Shown here piece after piece: positions 1 to 12,589 of a DNA stretch of 64,000 nt. The first letter of the stretch is position 1; the number at the start of each line of letters is the position of its first letter. The notes below the pieces were generated by a model, which had not been told where the DNA came from, did no database searches, and was given only the letters and a program-made list of their open reading frames with translations. Origin of the DNA: Cyprinus carpio (taxonomy: Eukaryota > Chordata > Actinopteri > Cypriniformes > Cyprinidae); assembly GCF_018340385.1 (NCBI RefSeq), contig NC_056598.1, positions 1,671,666-1,735,665 on the forward strand, in the 5' to 3' direction. The position numbers were made by a program, and so were the translations under genes.

Positions 1-39
1 AATTTAAATGGCTGACATTGAGATCCATCTCTTTCTCAT

Positions 40-560
40 CTTCCTTTGCCTGCCTTACAATAACAGAGCAGAGGATCTAGAGAAAGATACACCTCCTCAG
101 TCGGGATAGTCACTCCCTCGAAGACCACAGCAATGAGTTTCTGGAACATAGCACATCATTATTTTTGCATTGAATTTGATGATTATGTTAAACATCTAAT
201 TCCCCTGTCTGTTAATGGTCCTTGAGGGAAGTTTAAGGATTTTGTTGAGCTAGTGCTGACAAGGAGTGGTTCCTCTTCGACCATGGGTCCAGACCTTCTA
301 CCAGCGGAGAGTTTGACTTTAAAAGCTAGTTCCTGTAGCCGAGTTCATCCTGGAGTCTGAGCCAGATGAGAAAGACAAGCCTATCCCAGAGTTAGAGCCA
401 TGTCCCAGAAGAAATATCACTACCCTGGAGCCGAGTACCAACATATCCCTCCACCATCCTAGTTAATGTAAAGGATTTGCTGGACATCTAAGTGGTCCAC
501 AGTGGACCTTCAGCCCTACACCATCATCAGGGTTTGTGTGTCTGGTAGCTCCTCCATGGA
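40..560 (+). mobile_element. decayed gag-like fragment of a Ty3/gypsy-type LTR retrotransposon (tentative)
   Basis: Conceptual translation in shifting frames gives stretches such as NEFLEHSTSLFLH and KFKDFVELVLTRSGSS, followed by a proline/serine-rich run. That pattern resembles the end of gag in fish sushi/gypsy elements. Several stops and frame changes are present and no protease, polymerase or LTR is visible, so this is at best a dead fragment. The assignment rests on recalled family pattern only. Confidence 0.3.
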
Positions 561-1470
561 CTCCTCTGCCAAGGCCTTCATGAAAAACATTTTATGCATT
601 TTGGCTGTTCAGTTACACAACAGCCATCTTTAGGGGGCCTGAAAATGCAAATGTTTGAAAATGCGTTTCAAAGTGCACGCTTTTGAAAACAATACCTGAC
701 AAGATACAAGATTCTATCCCTTTGTAGAATCCTTTCCCTCTAAGAACCCAAGAGTGTTTTATGCCTGCTCCAAAAAAACGTGTTAACATTGATGTTACCC
801 TCCACTAATTGGATAATGTTGTAAATCAATCAACACAGGCTCTGAAAAATGATTTGGCTGTTCTTGAATTTTCATTCAAAATATTTCGAAATAAAATGTG
901 TAATATTTGTGCTCCAGTTATTGGCAACCTTCAATCTAATAATTTATACAACCTCACTTTGAAAAAATAACATCTCCATCAGAAGTTGGAGAATACATGT
1001 GATCTGATATTATTCCACCATACAGAATCTTTACAGATACAGTGATTTGAAGTGGTGTTTGAAACCGTAGAGGAAAGTCAGTCCTATAATGCACCACAAT
1101 AACGAATGTACAACAAACTACACACAACAACTAGCAGCTAGGAAACGTGGTGCTGCAGACCCAAATGTTTGCATGCCAGTGAATATAGTAGATTATTGCC
1201 TGGTTGTCTAATTGTTGTCCACAGAATAAAATAGGAAATTGGCTGAGTAATAGGGTAGACCTAACCTGCTAAAACGAGATGTCATAGTCTTGGTAGAGTT
1301 AGTATTTGACTAACCGGGGCCCGTGACAGGAAGCAGACTGACTGGCTTAACTGACCGACTTTTTCAACTGACAGAAAAATCATAAATACAAGCACTAATA
1401 ATATGATTTAATGTTTTTTTTTTTTTTTTTTTTCACTTTTAACCAATAGGTGATACTGTTATCAAATTGT
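561..1470. other. intergenic, AT-rich, nothing recognised
   Basis: No open frame of note. A T-run lies near 1414-1432. No splice-like or promoter-like arrangement could be supported. Confidence 0.5.
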
Positions 1471-2450
1471 TGTGTTCAGTGTGAGGTGACAATTGCACAT
1501 ACAAAGTCTGGTATGAATATGTAAAAAATATGCAGGGATACAGCCTCAGATGCAGTTTGGCATCATGCCATTTGTTGAGACTGTCAACTTTCATTTCCAC
1601 TATCAGCAAGAAAACCATAAGGTAAGGTGTATTTCACCACAAGGTGTTGCCCCAAAACTTTTAGGGCATGGAGCCAATCACACATACTGAGTTTTCTGAT
1701 GATACATTAATATTTTTATAATATGCCATTTTGCAACAAAAACCAGAATAGTGTATTTTTTTTTTATTCTGGATGCTGCACTACATCTAAAGCAAAAGCC
1801 CATTTTCATATTTCCTTACCACTAGGTGGCATTGCACTGAAACCGTGCATGTACCCTCAGGTCATGGTTACTATATCACACACCAAGTTTGGTTTGAATA
1901 TGCTAAAGTGTTGCAGAGATATAACATCATGTCCATTTAGGTATGTTATTCGTTGAATTTATTTGCATGTTATTTTCAGAATGTTTTGACTAATCAACTT
2001 GAATTCCATATCTGTTTTTTTAAAGATATTTTATGGGCTTTTTATGCATTTTTTAAAAATAGATAGGACAGTAAATAGAGAGACGACAGGAAAGCACTGG
2101 GACGGGAGAGGGATTGGCAAAGGATCTCAAGACGGGACTCGAACTCGGGTCGCAGTGAGTGTAGTTGCGCTGTATGGCGACACATTAACCACGAGGCTAT
2201 TGGTGCCGATAAGAAAGAATTTAGCTTCTAAACATTATGGTACAAAAGTTATTAGCATAATGTGTGAATTTGACCCGTTGGTGGCACTAGAGAGTTTAAG
2301 TTAGAGACTCCAAACTTGCTATGGTTAATGTTAAGTTATGATTAATTTTGTCTTCTATCTGTGTGCCAAATTTCATAACCTTCTTGCAGGTTCTAGGGGC
2401 TGCCATAGACTCAAGTGCAGAAGAAGAAGAAGGAGAAAACAAACAGACAC
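1470..2450 (+). repeat. dispersed fish repeat with iterated 'TTTGGTTTGAATATG' type units, split by a SINE
   Basis: Segments at 1490-1650, 1815-1930 and 2270-2440 share a recurring pattern: 'GGTGGCA', then 'CCAAGTTTGGT' or 'CCAAATTTCATA', ending in a GAAGAA-rich tail near 2420-2435. This matches a very common teleost interspersed repeat with a microsatellite 3' end. The SINE at about 2040-2212 sits inside it. No coding capacity is visible. Confidence 0.45.
2040..2212 (-). mobile_element. tRNA-derived SINE, minus strand
   Basis: Read on the minus strand, the copy begins near 2212 with a tRNA-like head: an A-box-like TAGCCTCGTGGTTAATG, then a B-box-like GAGTTCGAGTCCC at about 2135-2150. It runs into a less structured body and an A-rich end near 2050. 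The tRNA-like part has no plausible full cloverleaf and lies in repeat sequence, so it is a SINE head and not a tRNA gene. Confidence 0.6.
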
Positions 2451-2985
2451 AATAATGTTTAAACAAAAGATTAATTTCATCAAAACCACTAACTCTTCCC
2501 TGACAGCGGTTTTTCCCTTCTTATTTTCCTTTTTAAATTGCCAGCCACCGGCAACATTTTTAATAATTTTCACAAAAATTTCATGGCCCCAGAATACTTT
2601 GTTGTGAACATGCAATATGTCAAAAGAAAGAACAGAGCCTCTGCATTTAAGCAAACAGTTTTATTCTATATTCATGCATTCTTTTTTATCAACACTTAGA
2701 CGTGGGCAAGTTTCATAAAAAACAATGTTTTGAACAAAAAGCTGAGAATGTCATGTTTTTTTGTCAAAAACTATGTCTGGATGCAATTCAGAACAAAGAT
2801 CAAAGCATACTGTAGATGGAGTAGATTGCCTCCATCAACACCCCCAAAGCTTCTAAACCACGTCCTGGGTCGACATTTCATCCGGTAGCGTTAGGCAGTT
2901 TGATTTATATGCTGTTAAATGTCTGATGACGCGCTTCTTTTTCTTTTGTTCATTCTTAAGTGATTTAAAAACAATATTTTACTAT
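2451..2985. other. intergenic, nothing recognised
   Basis: AT-rich sequence with short homopolymers and only short frames on both strands. No family was recognised. Confidence 0.5.
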
Positions 2986-2989
2986 CTTT

Positions 2990-3205
2990 TGAATGTCTGT
3001 TACTATTGTGTATGAGATGTGCAACATTATTAACCTTGGCTAATTAATTTCATACTAATGCTAGTTCATAATTCAGCATGAAGAAAATGCATCCCTTCAG
3101 ACATTGTGGTATTGCAAAGTCATACAAGTTTATTGTTTAAAAATTGCTGTGCTGAAATTCATCCCATACACAGAGCAGCTGTTTAAGTTTCTTTGTTCAG
3201 TCTCA
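2990..3205 (-). pseudogene. decayed duplicate of the 3' end of the neighbouring zinc-finger gene
   Basis: This stretch aligns by eye with 4570-4870, the 3' flank and last codons of the intact minus-strand zinc-finger gene. Shared blocks include TTACTATTGTGT, AATTAATTTCATAC, CATCCCTTC and the reversed poly(A) signal TTTATT. On the minus strand near 3150-3185 it encodes N-S-C-x2-Y-G-M-N-F-S-T-A-I, matching the intact gene's last finger (Y-S-C-x2-C-G-M-N-F-S-T-T-I), then a stop. The second Cys is Tyr here and everything upstream is missing. It is a broken tandem-duplication remnant. Confidence 0.7.
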
Positions 3206-3398
3206 ATGGACTCAGGGGAGGTGAGAGAGATGCAGACTCCCGGTGCAACTTTACCTGTTGGTGTCCCTGTTGGACAGTGTTTTTCACTCTTTTTAATGTT
3301 AGATTTTGTAACACTAGTGTTGTTTTATTTTGTACTACAAATTCTTTTCTCATCCATTTTTTGAGAAGACACTGCCTCCCTTTAGGAAACACCCCTGA

Positions 3399-4570
<1,172 letters not shown>

Positions 4571-4706
4571 TGCTATTACTTTCACATGCTATTACTATTG
4601 TGTGTAATATGTGCTACTTAAGTAACCTTGCCAAATTAATTTCATACAAATGTTAATCCACAATACAAAATGAATAGAAAAACATCCCTTCAAACACTGT
4701 GGTATG

Positions 4707-4712
4707 TTTATT
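4707..4712 (-). terminator. poly(A) signal AATAAA of the minus-strand zinc-finger gene
   Basis: TTTATT on the plus strand reads AATAAA on the minus strand, about 70 nt past the stop at 4780. A corresponding motif is kept in the decayed copy at 3129-3134. Confidence 0.55.
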
Positions 4713-4779
4713 AAACATATTTCTCCATCTTTCGGTGTCTTAATTCTCCTCCATTCACCTGAAGCTTTGCTCTTTGTGG

Positions 4780-6245
4780 CTACTTCAGACAGTGCCTTTT
4801 CTCATGAGCCAGCAGATAAATTGTCGTGCTGAAGTTCATCCCACATGAAGCGCAGCTATATAGCTTCTCTCCAGCATGCACGCCTTCTGTTTTTGAAGTT
4901 TCTGAAGCAGTCAAAGGCTTTGCGACATCTGAATCCTCGTCTGTGTTTCCTCCAGGATGGATTTGTTGCTGCTGTTTCAAGTGGCTCGCTCTGGCACAAG
5001 CGTTCACACCAGCATGCATCTTCTGGTGCGATTTCAGATTGCCAAGCCATTTAAAACCCTTTCCGCACGAGGAACACACATAAGCTCTCTCGTCAGTGTG
5101 GCTTTTCATGTGTATCTCTAAGTGGGACCGAAAAAGAAACTTCTTATTGCAGCGGTCGCAGTTAAACAGCCGTTCTCCGGGGTGAATGCGCAGATGGTTT
5201 AAGAAGTTGACCTTGTCTGCAAACGTCTTGCCGCACTCCGAACACTTCAGTACGAACTCAGAGTGAACATGCAAGTGAACTTTGAGGTCTCTCTGATAGG
5301 TGAAACTCTTCCCACAGTGAAGACACGCGTAAGGCGTCTCTCGAGTGTGAAATCTGATGTGACTCTTCAGGTTTCCTTTATGTGTGAAACCCTTTCCACA
5401 CTGAGGGCAAACGAACGGCCGCTCTCCAGTGTGAAGGCGCACGTGAACATCAAGGTTTCCTTTCTGTGCGTAGGTCTTCCCGCAGTGCTTGCACGTGTAC
5501 GGCTTTTCTCCGGTGTGAACTCTCATGTGACTCTTAAGGTTTTTATTTAATCTGAACCTGCTTCCGCACTGCTGGCATGTGAACGGCTTTTCTCCAGAGT
5601 GCGTTATTACGTGTCTGTTAAGATGCTCCATGTCTGTGAAACTCATTCCACACTTGTGGCATATAAAACAGTTCTCTCTAGAGTGGATTCTTATGTGGCA
5701 GTTAAGAGACTGTTTCTGTGTGAAGCGTTTTCCACACTGAGGGCATGCGAAAGGCTTCTCTCCAGAATGGATTCTCATGTGGTGATTAAGGTTTCCTTTG
5801 AGCGAGAAGCTCTTTCCACAGACTCTGCAGGAGAACGGGCTCTCGCCGGTGTGAGATCTCATGTGGCCATTAAGGTTTCCTTTTTGAGTGAAACTCCTTC
5901 CACACTGCTGGCAGGTGAAAGGGCTCTCGCCGGTGTGAATTCGCATGTGGCTTTTAAGGTTTCCTTTCTGTTTAAACCTCCTTCCGCACTGCTGGCAGGT
6001 AAACGGACTCTCTCCAGTATGAACTCTCATGTGGCTGTAAAGGTGTCCTATACGCAAGAAACCCTTTCCACAGTGAGAGCAAGTGAAGCTACTTTTAGAT
6101 CTTGTTTTCACAGTTCGTTTTGGTTTTTTCAAGGAATTCTTTTCTGTTTCTGTGCAACTAAAGGATTTTTCTCCACTGGTGAAATCATGATGCTTCTCCT
6201 CCGCTTCATACATTTCTTGACTTTCCTCTTTTGGTGACATCAGGT
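4780..6245 (-). CDS. C2H2 zinc-finger protein, terminal exon (14 fingers)
   Basis: This exon encodes all the fingers of a KRAB-less poly-zinc-finger protein, expected to be a nuclear DNA-binding regulator. The exon starts after a TTTTAG acceptor at 6247-6246; its first two bases complete an Asp codon begun in exon 1 (6829-6913), giving a 516-aa protein. An acidic linker, then a basic Lys/Thr/Ser segment, precedes 14 good C-x2-C-x12-H-x3-H fingers with TGEKPF-like linkers. Between fingers 13 and 14 lies one eroded finger (A-C-A-R-A-S-H-L-K with a Q run) and an acidic spacer. It ends in K-R-H-C-L-K and a stop. No frameshifts are present. The target DNA sequence cannot be read by eye. The same family recurs at 35-56 kb. 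Confidence 0.93.
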
Positions 6246-6828
6246 CTAAAATTAACACATTAAATGGTCAATCTAAATAAAGCTGGGGATCATGCAACAA
6301 AGCAACAGCCAGTAAATAACTTAAAATGAATTCTGCAATTCCACTACTGTAGTTACATAATGTTCATTTAGAAACAGTGGTTCATATAATAATAAAAATA
6401 ATAATATAATGTGAATGTAGCATCTGATGGACTCAGTTCATGGCTTCTATCTGAAAGATTTAAAACACTGTTTCATGTGTCTTTGTTCTGTTATGTCTTA
6501 TTGCTCGTAATTTCTTCTTATTTTAACATTCACGATTGTTTATGTGTTTACATAATACATTTTACATAAGAAGCTAGGTACTGATTTAGATTAGTTAAGG
6601 TCTTGACTAAAATGCCACCTAGTTTTAGTCATATTTTAGTAACCTGGATTGTTTTAGTATAATAAATATCATAAAATCTTAGTTAAAACTGTTTTAGTTA
6701 AACTGTAATTTAATTGTAATTAATTGTAAACACTCATTTGACTCATCTGATGTCGGTTTATATGACACTAAACATTGTCAAAAAATATTACTAATAGAGG
6801 AAAAACTGTAATGAGAATAGAAACCAAC
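6246..6828 (-). other. intron of the minus-strand zinc-finger gene
   Basis: The donor is GTTGGT at 6828-6823 and the acceptor is TTTTAG ending at 6246, both on the minus strand. The interior is AT-rich without recognised features. Confidence 0.85.
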
Positions 6829-6913
6829 CTATTTTCTCCTCCATTTCTTCATCTTTCACTCGGCATGGATCTGGAATTATTATTTCTTCATTCTCTTCTT
6901 TAATAAACTCCAT
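6829..6913 (-). CDS. C2H2 zinc-finger protein, leader exon
   Basis: It encodes M-E-F-I-K-E-E-N-E-E and then I-P-D-P-C-R-V-K-D-E-E, an acidic leader typical of fish zinc-finger clusters. It holds 28 codons plus one base, so it splices in phase to the terminal exon (1+2 nt making an Asp codon). The donor is AG|GTTGGT. Related leader exons are at 7773, 37190 and 54169. The start was chosen because the family begins at this M-E-F, M-E-C or M-E-L. Confidence 0.9.
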
Positions 6914-7261
6914 GTTTGTAATATTATGTCACACAAATCTCAGTTGTTCCACCTTAAGTTTTTCTATTTGTTAGCACGTTTAAGATGATGAGAATAATGA
7001 AGTGAAAATTACATAATGAATAAAATAAGTATTTAAAAAAAAAGTATTTCTGCAAGTCGTTTAGATGCGACTTACACATCGTTTATACACTCATTAATGC
7101 AGCTCCAGTCACATAAAACATTACAGTCAACACGCTACCTTAATTCAAACTATTTTTCTAAAAAAAAAGAAAAAGAAAAAATGCTCTAAATCAATTTAAA
7201 CGCCTTAAATACTGACGGGTTCAATTCCACAAACCTCAGCCGAATCCCAGCACACACCGGT

Positions 7262-7592
7262 GCGGAGTTATGACGTCAACAACACGCATCAAAATAAAAG
7301 TTCGTTCGCTGTTTCCATATTATATTGATAACGAAATATACGTCACGGGATAATTTTATCTGGTGAAATGAAAATTAAAATACACATGTCGTCCAACGAT
7401 GTGAAAATACTACCAAGCGGGACTCCACTCAGAATCGATGATTACACTGGTTATGTAAATATAATTAAAAAATACGTTTTGTGGTATTGAAATAAATAAT
7501 TTGTTAATTGCATTATTTATTAGTAGTAGTAGTAATATCCCGTAACGTATGAACAAGACTTTTATTTTGATGCGTGTTGTGTGACGTCATAA
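7262..7592. promoter_or_regulatory. bidirectional promoter organised as an inverted repeat with two CRE sites
   Basis: TGACGTCA (CREB/ATF consensus) occurs at 7271-7278 and 7582-7589. Each lies in a nearly identical arm of about 40 bp in opposite orientation: 7268-7305 and 7551-7591, with the shared core CAACACGCATCAAAATAAAA on one strand. A second matching block (ACGTCACGGGATA near 7344, against the complement of TATCCCGTAACGT near 7535) extends the symmetry inward, with about 30 bp extra in the left arm. The arms face away from each other towards the leader exons at 6913 (minus) and 7773 (plus). Confidence 0.75.
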
Positions 7593-7772
7593 AGCTGCGG
7601 CAGACTAGTTTGTTATTGTTCTGAACGCATCAGTGTTCACAGTGTTAGAGCGCTCAGATGGATTTAAAGTTCTTACAGATGTACTACAGCACAACATGAC
7701 ACAGTGAGCAAACCAGCAGGAAAAACTCCAAGAGAAACAGCTGAGAGATCAACCTAACATAATATTACACAC

Positions 7773-7851
7773 ATGGAGTGTATTAAAGAGGAGAGAGGAG
7801 ACACGAGAGATCCAGAAGCAAGCGAAATAAAGGATGCTGAGCATCAGACAG
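7773..7851 (+). pseudogene. leader exon of the plus-strand zinc-finger pseudogene
   Basis: It encodes M-E-C-I-K-E-E-R-G-D-T-R-D-P-E-A-S-E-I-K-D (26 codons plus one base) and ends at CAG|GTCTGA. The phase matches the acceptor at 11238, so the gene structure is intact here. The damage lies in the terminal exon. Confidence 0.8.
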
Positions 7852-8081
7852 GTCTGACTGATCTCTGATGACTGTAGAATGAAATGCCTTCAGTGCTCAG
7901 TCTGTGCTGGGATTGCTCTTATCCTCTGGTGATGAGTTACAGACTTTATTCCTGTAGGTTAAGTTTATTACATGTTTCTAAGCAGCCTAAACTTACAAGT
8001 TTACAAAAAATAGGAAGTTCTGATCATGTGTTTGAATGTGTAGAGGCCTTTTCAGTGCTGCTTTTGAATGAATAAATGAGT

Positions 8082-8340
8082 GTGTGTGTGTGTGTGTGTG
8101 AGTTAGTGTGTTTGTGTGTGTGTGTGTGTGTGTTTGTGTGTTTGTGTGTGGTAGAGTGAGAGAGAGAGAGAGAGGCAATTGTGTGGTGTGTGTGAGAGAG
8201 AGAGAGAAGAGAGAGTGGGTGCTCGCCGCAGAGAGATGTGTGTGTGTGAGGAGAGATAGAGAGTGGGTGTGTGAGTGGATGTTTTTAGGATGTGTCGGTG
8301 TGTTTTTGATTTGAGATGTGTTGTGTGTGTGTGTCTTAAC
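8082..8340. repeat. (TG)n / (GA)n compound microsatellite
   Basis: Alternating TG and GA runs with small interruptions. Every long frame over it encodes only Val-Cys, Thr-His or Arg-Glu dipeptides. Confidence 0.9.
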
Positions 8341-10334
8341 TGTTTGTTCCTCAATGGGTTTTTACAGCCTAAATCAAACCATGTTTTTCATTTTCTTGGT
8401 GTTGTTTTATGGATTTTCTTAGAGAATGTGAGTGTGTTTAGATAAATTGTTGCGTCAAGATATGTAAGTATATAAATTTTATGTGTTCTCCCCACAGCCA
8501 GATTGACACCCCCATCTTGATTATGAGATGTGTAAATTCTGCCTAGAAAATGTGTCTGTAAGTAGACACATGTTTTGGATGGCTAATTGCTGCGTGATCC
8601 CAAATATTTGTCTGTGTGTTTGTCTTTCCCATATGTAATTCTCTCTAATGTTGTACGTGAGCTGTACTGGGCTGTCGTGAATGTGTATGCCCGTATGTTG
8701 TTGTGTGCTCTTTATGTAAACAGTAACTTGACTGTGGTCTGATAGGTGTGTTAGTGATGGCTTGACTGTGATGAATGCCTCTGAAAGAGAAGTGGATCTA
8801 AATCTGAGATCATGTACATCCACTGTTGAGCAACCACATCCATGCCCCAAATGACAACTTGTAGGTGTCCCTTCCAGAGAGTCTCCTCTCACCCTCAACA
8901 CACACCATGGGACCAGGTACAGACCGACGCACTTCGACAGCAGACTTCCCCACACACCACACACACACACACATCACGAAGCTCTTCACCGTTTTTCATT
9001 CACTTGGTCACATCAGTGTTATTTTCTTGCTCATCACTCAGTCACACAACAATATTTTGTGCGAGGAAGCTCTGTCCCAAAAATATCCGTGGTTATTCCC
9101 ATTTCTCTCTGGTGGTAACTGCTGCTAGTCAGGAAGAGACCCCTGTCCACCCTGGCTGGCAATTTAGACCGCACTCCACAGCTGAATCAACACACTTCCC
9201 CTGGGCCTGGAAGTGGTTTTATTTGACTGTGGTTCCGCAAGGAGAGATTTCAAAGATTCTCTTCTCATCTATAGTATTGGAGATTCAGAAGGAGGAATAC
9301 AGAGCGCGCATAAGAAAACATCTTTACTTGTGGTGGTTTTTGGGTAAGTTGCTTGTTGAATTTTGAGCCATTTCTACTATGTGATTCTTCTTTTTTAAGC
9401 TGTTGTTTTGGATGTATTTGTCATTTCAACTTGTTTGTGCCAGAATTATGATGCCCCCCTGAATCTCTTCCACGTGTGTGATTTTTTCATGTTTTTATAG
9501 AGGCCATAATAACAATATTTCACAGTAATCCTGGAGGCAACAAAGAGTGACTTCATCAGTTTTGTAATGCGCCATGTTTCCTGTAATATTAGTATTATTA
9601 TGTCCATAATGTCTGAAATGTTTTTTTCTAAAATCTGAGGTCTTCATAGTTTTGGGTAGCCGCTCGCCAAAACTGGAATGAATTAATGACCCTTGTATAT
9701 TTCCACATCTGTAATAGTTAATGATCTCATTTTAGTCAACAAATGTAAAAAAAAATTCATGTATCAACAAATCTTAACTATTTGCTCTAGAGTGATACAA
9801 ACCCAAGTCCCAACACAGTATCAAGGATCAAAGAGCTCTTATGTGTATTGCATTTGAATGTGTTCTTTTTTTTTTTGTTTTTTTTTTTTTTTATACAGCT
9901 ACATATATTGCTGAACGTGCTTGGTGTCGCTAACTGTCTGTTTACTCACTACTATACTGGTTCCAGCCGTGTGTATATTAAGTCTGAGCAGGGTCCTTAA
10001 TCTCTAGCAGGTTGGTGTGGGATTTGGCTCTTATGCCCGGCCTGCTGCCAGCATAGCTCCTCTGCTCATGCTGTTCGGGCCTGCATGTGGGTGTGGACCG
10101 GGGCTGACTGCTCTAGCTGCAAGATGATGTCGTTCCTCGCTGGAGCACGAGCTTTAAAATGCCTCGGTCTTTTGTGGTTGTGTTTGATGTCTGGTCCTCA
10201 TGTGGAGAGAGGGCCCTGTGGTGCACTAAGGTCCAAACTGTTGGGGTCTCAGCTGCTGTGGTGTAGGCTGATGGTAGTAGAGAGCAGGTTGTGAAGGTTG
10301 AGGTCCAGGTACAGGTCCAGGTCCAGGACGAGGC

Positions 10335-10378
<44 letters not shown>

Positions 10379-10431
10379 GTGTGTGTGCTGTCGCCAACTT
10401 CTTAGGAAGAGGAGAGATCTGAGAGTGAGTG

Positions 10432-10462
<31 letters not shown>

Positions 10463-10767
10463 TCGAAAAGAGAGAGAGATCAATGCGAGAGAGAGTGAGA
10501 GAGACGCTAAGGTATGTGTGTCTGATGTGTGAGAGAGTGAGTGAGTGTGTGTAAAAAGCGTGTGTGTGTGTGTGTGTTGTGAGAGAGAGAGATACTGAGA
10601 GTGTGTGTAGTGTGTGTGAATGACTGCAATGTGTGTTTTGTGTGTTAAAACGCTGAGAGAGATCGATGAGAGAGAGAGAGAGAGATGGTGTGTGTGTGTG
10701 ATACAGGAGAGAAAAAAACATAAATGTGCAGTGTGTGTGCGTGTGTGTGTGTCTTGAGAGAGAGAAG

Positions 10768-10811
<44 letters not shown>

Positions 10812-10991
10812 GAGGAGTGTATGTGTTGTGTGTGTGTTGTGTGTGTGTGTGTAATGTGTGAGAGTGAGTGTGTCGTGTGTGTGTGTGTGTAGATGTGTGT
10901 GTGGTGTGCAAATGACTGAGCAGCTTGAGTGTGTGTGTGCCGGGTGCGCATGGTGTGTTAACTTTTGTGTGTGCTGTAGTGGCTGAGGAAG

Positions 10992-11036
<45 letters not shown>

Positions 11037-11049
11037 AAATATGTTTTTT

Positions 11050-11072
<23 letters not shown>
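10335..11072. repeat. long imperfect (TG)n/(GA)n tract followed by poly(T)
   Basis: About 700 bp of mostly TG and GAGA blocks, with a pure TG run at about 10995-11035 and a T-run just after. It lies in the intron close to the acceptor at 11238. Confidence 0.92.
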
Positions 11073-11080
<8 letters not shown>

Positions 11081-11238
11081 CAAATATGTAATTTATACGA
11101 TGTGTTTGACATGTGTCTTTTATCTATATATCTGTTCAGAATTTTATTTTTATCTGTATATAACATAAGAATTTATTATATGTGGGGTCTGAATAAAACT
11201 TGCTGTTTATTCCCTTTTTTGATTTTTGTTCATTTCAG

Positions 11239-11732
11239 AGCTGATGGAGGTGAAAGAGGAGAGTCAAGAAGTGGAAGAGGAACATCAGTTTCAGAGAGCC
11301 GGACACGAGTCTTTAAATGGTAAAGAGTTTGTCACGAAACAGAAGATCTAAAACCTCTCTTACCTGCCCTCAGTGTGGAAAGAGTTTCACGCAAAAGAGT
11401 CACCTTCAGGCTCACATAAGGATTCACACCGGAGAGAAGCCGTTCACCTGCCCGCAGTGTGGGAGCAGATTCACTTGTAAGAGTTGTCTGGAGAGATTCA
11501 GTAGTATTAGTGACGTGGAGAGCGGACTCACAGGATTCACACCGGAGAGCGGCCTCACAGCTGTCACCGCTGTCCCAAGAGCTTCACGCGGAAAGAGCAT
11601 CTGAAGACGCACACAAGGATCCACACACAAGAAAACCCTTACGCTTGCCCTCAGTGTGGAAGGACCTTCAAACATCTGAGTAACGTAACGAGACATATGA
11701 CAGTCCATTCAGAGATAAAACTGCACCACTGA
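11239..11732 (+). pseudogene. C2H2 zinc-finger terminal exon, frameshifted
   Basis: After the acceptor the phase-correct frame reads E-L-M-E-V-K-E-E-S-Q-E-V-E-E-E-H-Q-F and meets a stop near 11349. The fingers continue in another frame (S-L-T-C-P-Q-C-G-K-S-F). A second frame change near 11515-11525 follows, inside a degenerate second finger. Beyond it two good fingers are readable (C-H-R-C...H...H and C-P-Q-C...H...H) up to the stop at 11730-11732. With at least two frameshifts this is a pseudogene, unless both are assembly errors beside difficult microsatellite sequence. A possible AATAAA lies at 12234. Confidence 0.8.
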
Positions 11733-12589
11733 TCACAGAACGTCTCATTTAATCTAAATATAGCGAGTGCAGTTTCTCCCAAAATAACTACTAAAAGTCA
11801 TTAATTTTTTTATATCACCAACATTTTATCATTATTTATTATTTTTATTATACTATTATTTATTATTATTGCTTTATATATTAAATGTTTTAAGTTAGAT
11901 ATCAGATATAAAATTATGGGAAATCAATTGTCATTGATATTTTGACATCAGAATTTAATGTATTCTAACAACAGACTGTAAATTTCTAAACTCAAAACAT
12001 CCTTCTCACTGCAAAAAAGAGCATTTATTATCGTTCTGTCTTTCTACTCAATTTGCATATCAGTGCCTTTGGATCCCATCGTCAGTAAATAATTTTGAGT
12101 ATAATGTAAATACTGTGTATAGTATGTATAATGTGTATACTGTGTTCAGTATTCTTTGTATTGTGTATATTGTATTGAACATGACAGTGTTGATAGTCCA
12201 TGCACACACTATAGATTTTTACACACTGTAGCGCAATAAATTGATCTGATTTGATTACAGATCTGCCTGCTCTCTTATATGTCAACATATTTCAAATTGG
12301 CAAATATGGATTTTATTTTGCTAATTAATTTTGTTATTTTGATTAGGTAAATTACATAAATATAAAATATCTTCATGGAACATGATCTTTACTTAATATC
12401 CTAATGATTTTTTGCATAAAAGAAAAATGGATAATTTTGACCCATACAATGTATTGTTGTCTATTACTACAAATATACCTGTGCTACTTAGGACTGCTTC
12501 TGTGCTCCAGGCTCACATATGCTATTTATAAAGAGGGTGGCCTCACAGTACAACGCACCTGTGTCAAAGCTTTGTTGTCTTTAATCTAG
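11733..12589. other. intergenic, AT-rich
   Basis: Contains ATT-rich stretches at 11800-11890 and TGTATA-rich sequence at 12090-12180. Nothing could be assigned. Confidence 0.5.

Larger units (their letters stand above)
7852..11238 (+). other. 3.4-kb intron loaded with microsatellites
   Basis: Runs from GTCTGA to TTTCAG. It contains TG/GA-rich tracts at about 8080-8340 and 10335-11040, a T-run at about 11044-11071, T-runs near 9867-9892, and otherwise unassigned sequence. At 8530-8860 the minus strand is open for roughly 110 codons without a family I recognise. 10000-10320 is GC-richer and also unassigned. Confidence 0.7.

Noticed and set aside
2135..2212. Minus-strand tRNA-like sequence
   Set aside because: It continues into SINE body sequence and has no clean cloverleaf.
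5263..6237. Plus-strand ORFs opposite the zinc-finger exon
   Set aside because: They are antisense shadows of finger repeats; conserved residues are on the minus strand.
8521..8970. 149-codon minus-strand ORF in the intron
   Set aside because: I recognise no domain. About 110 codons look non-repetitive but have no codon or motif support, so it is mentioned only in the intron description.
10113..11166. Several long overlapping ORFs on both strands
   Set aside because: They encode only His-Thr, Ser-Leu or Val-Cys runs from TG/GA microsatellites.
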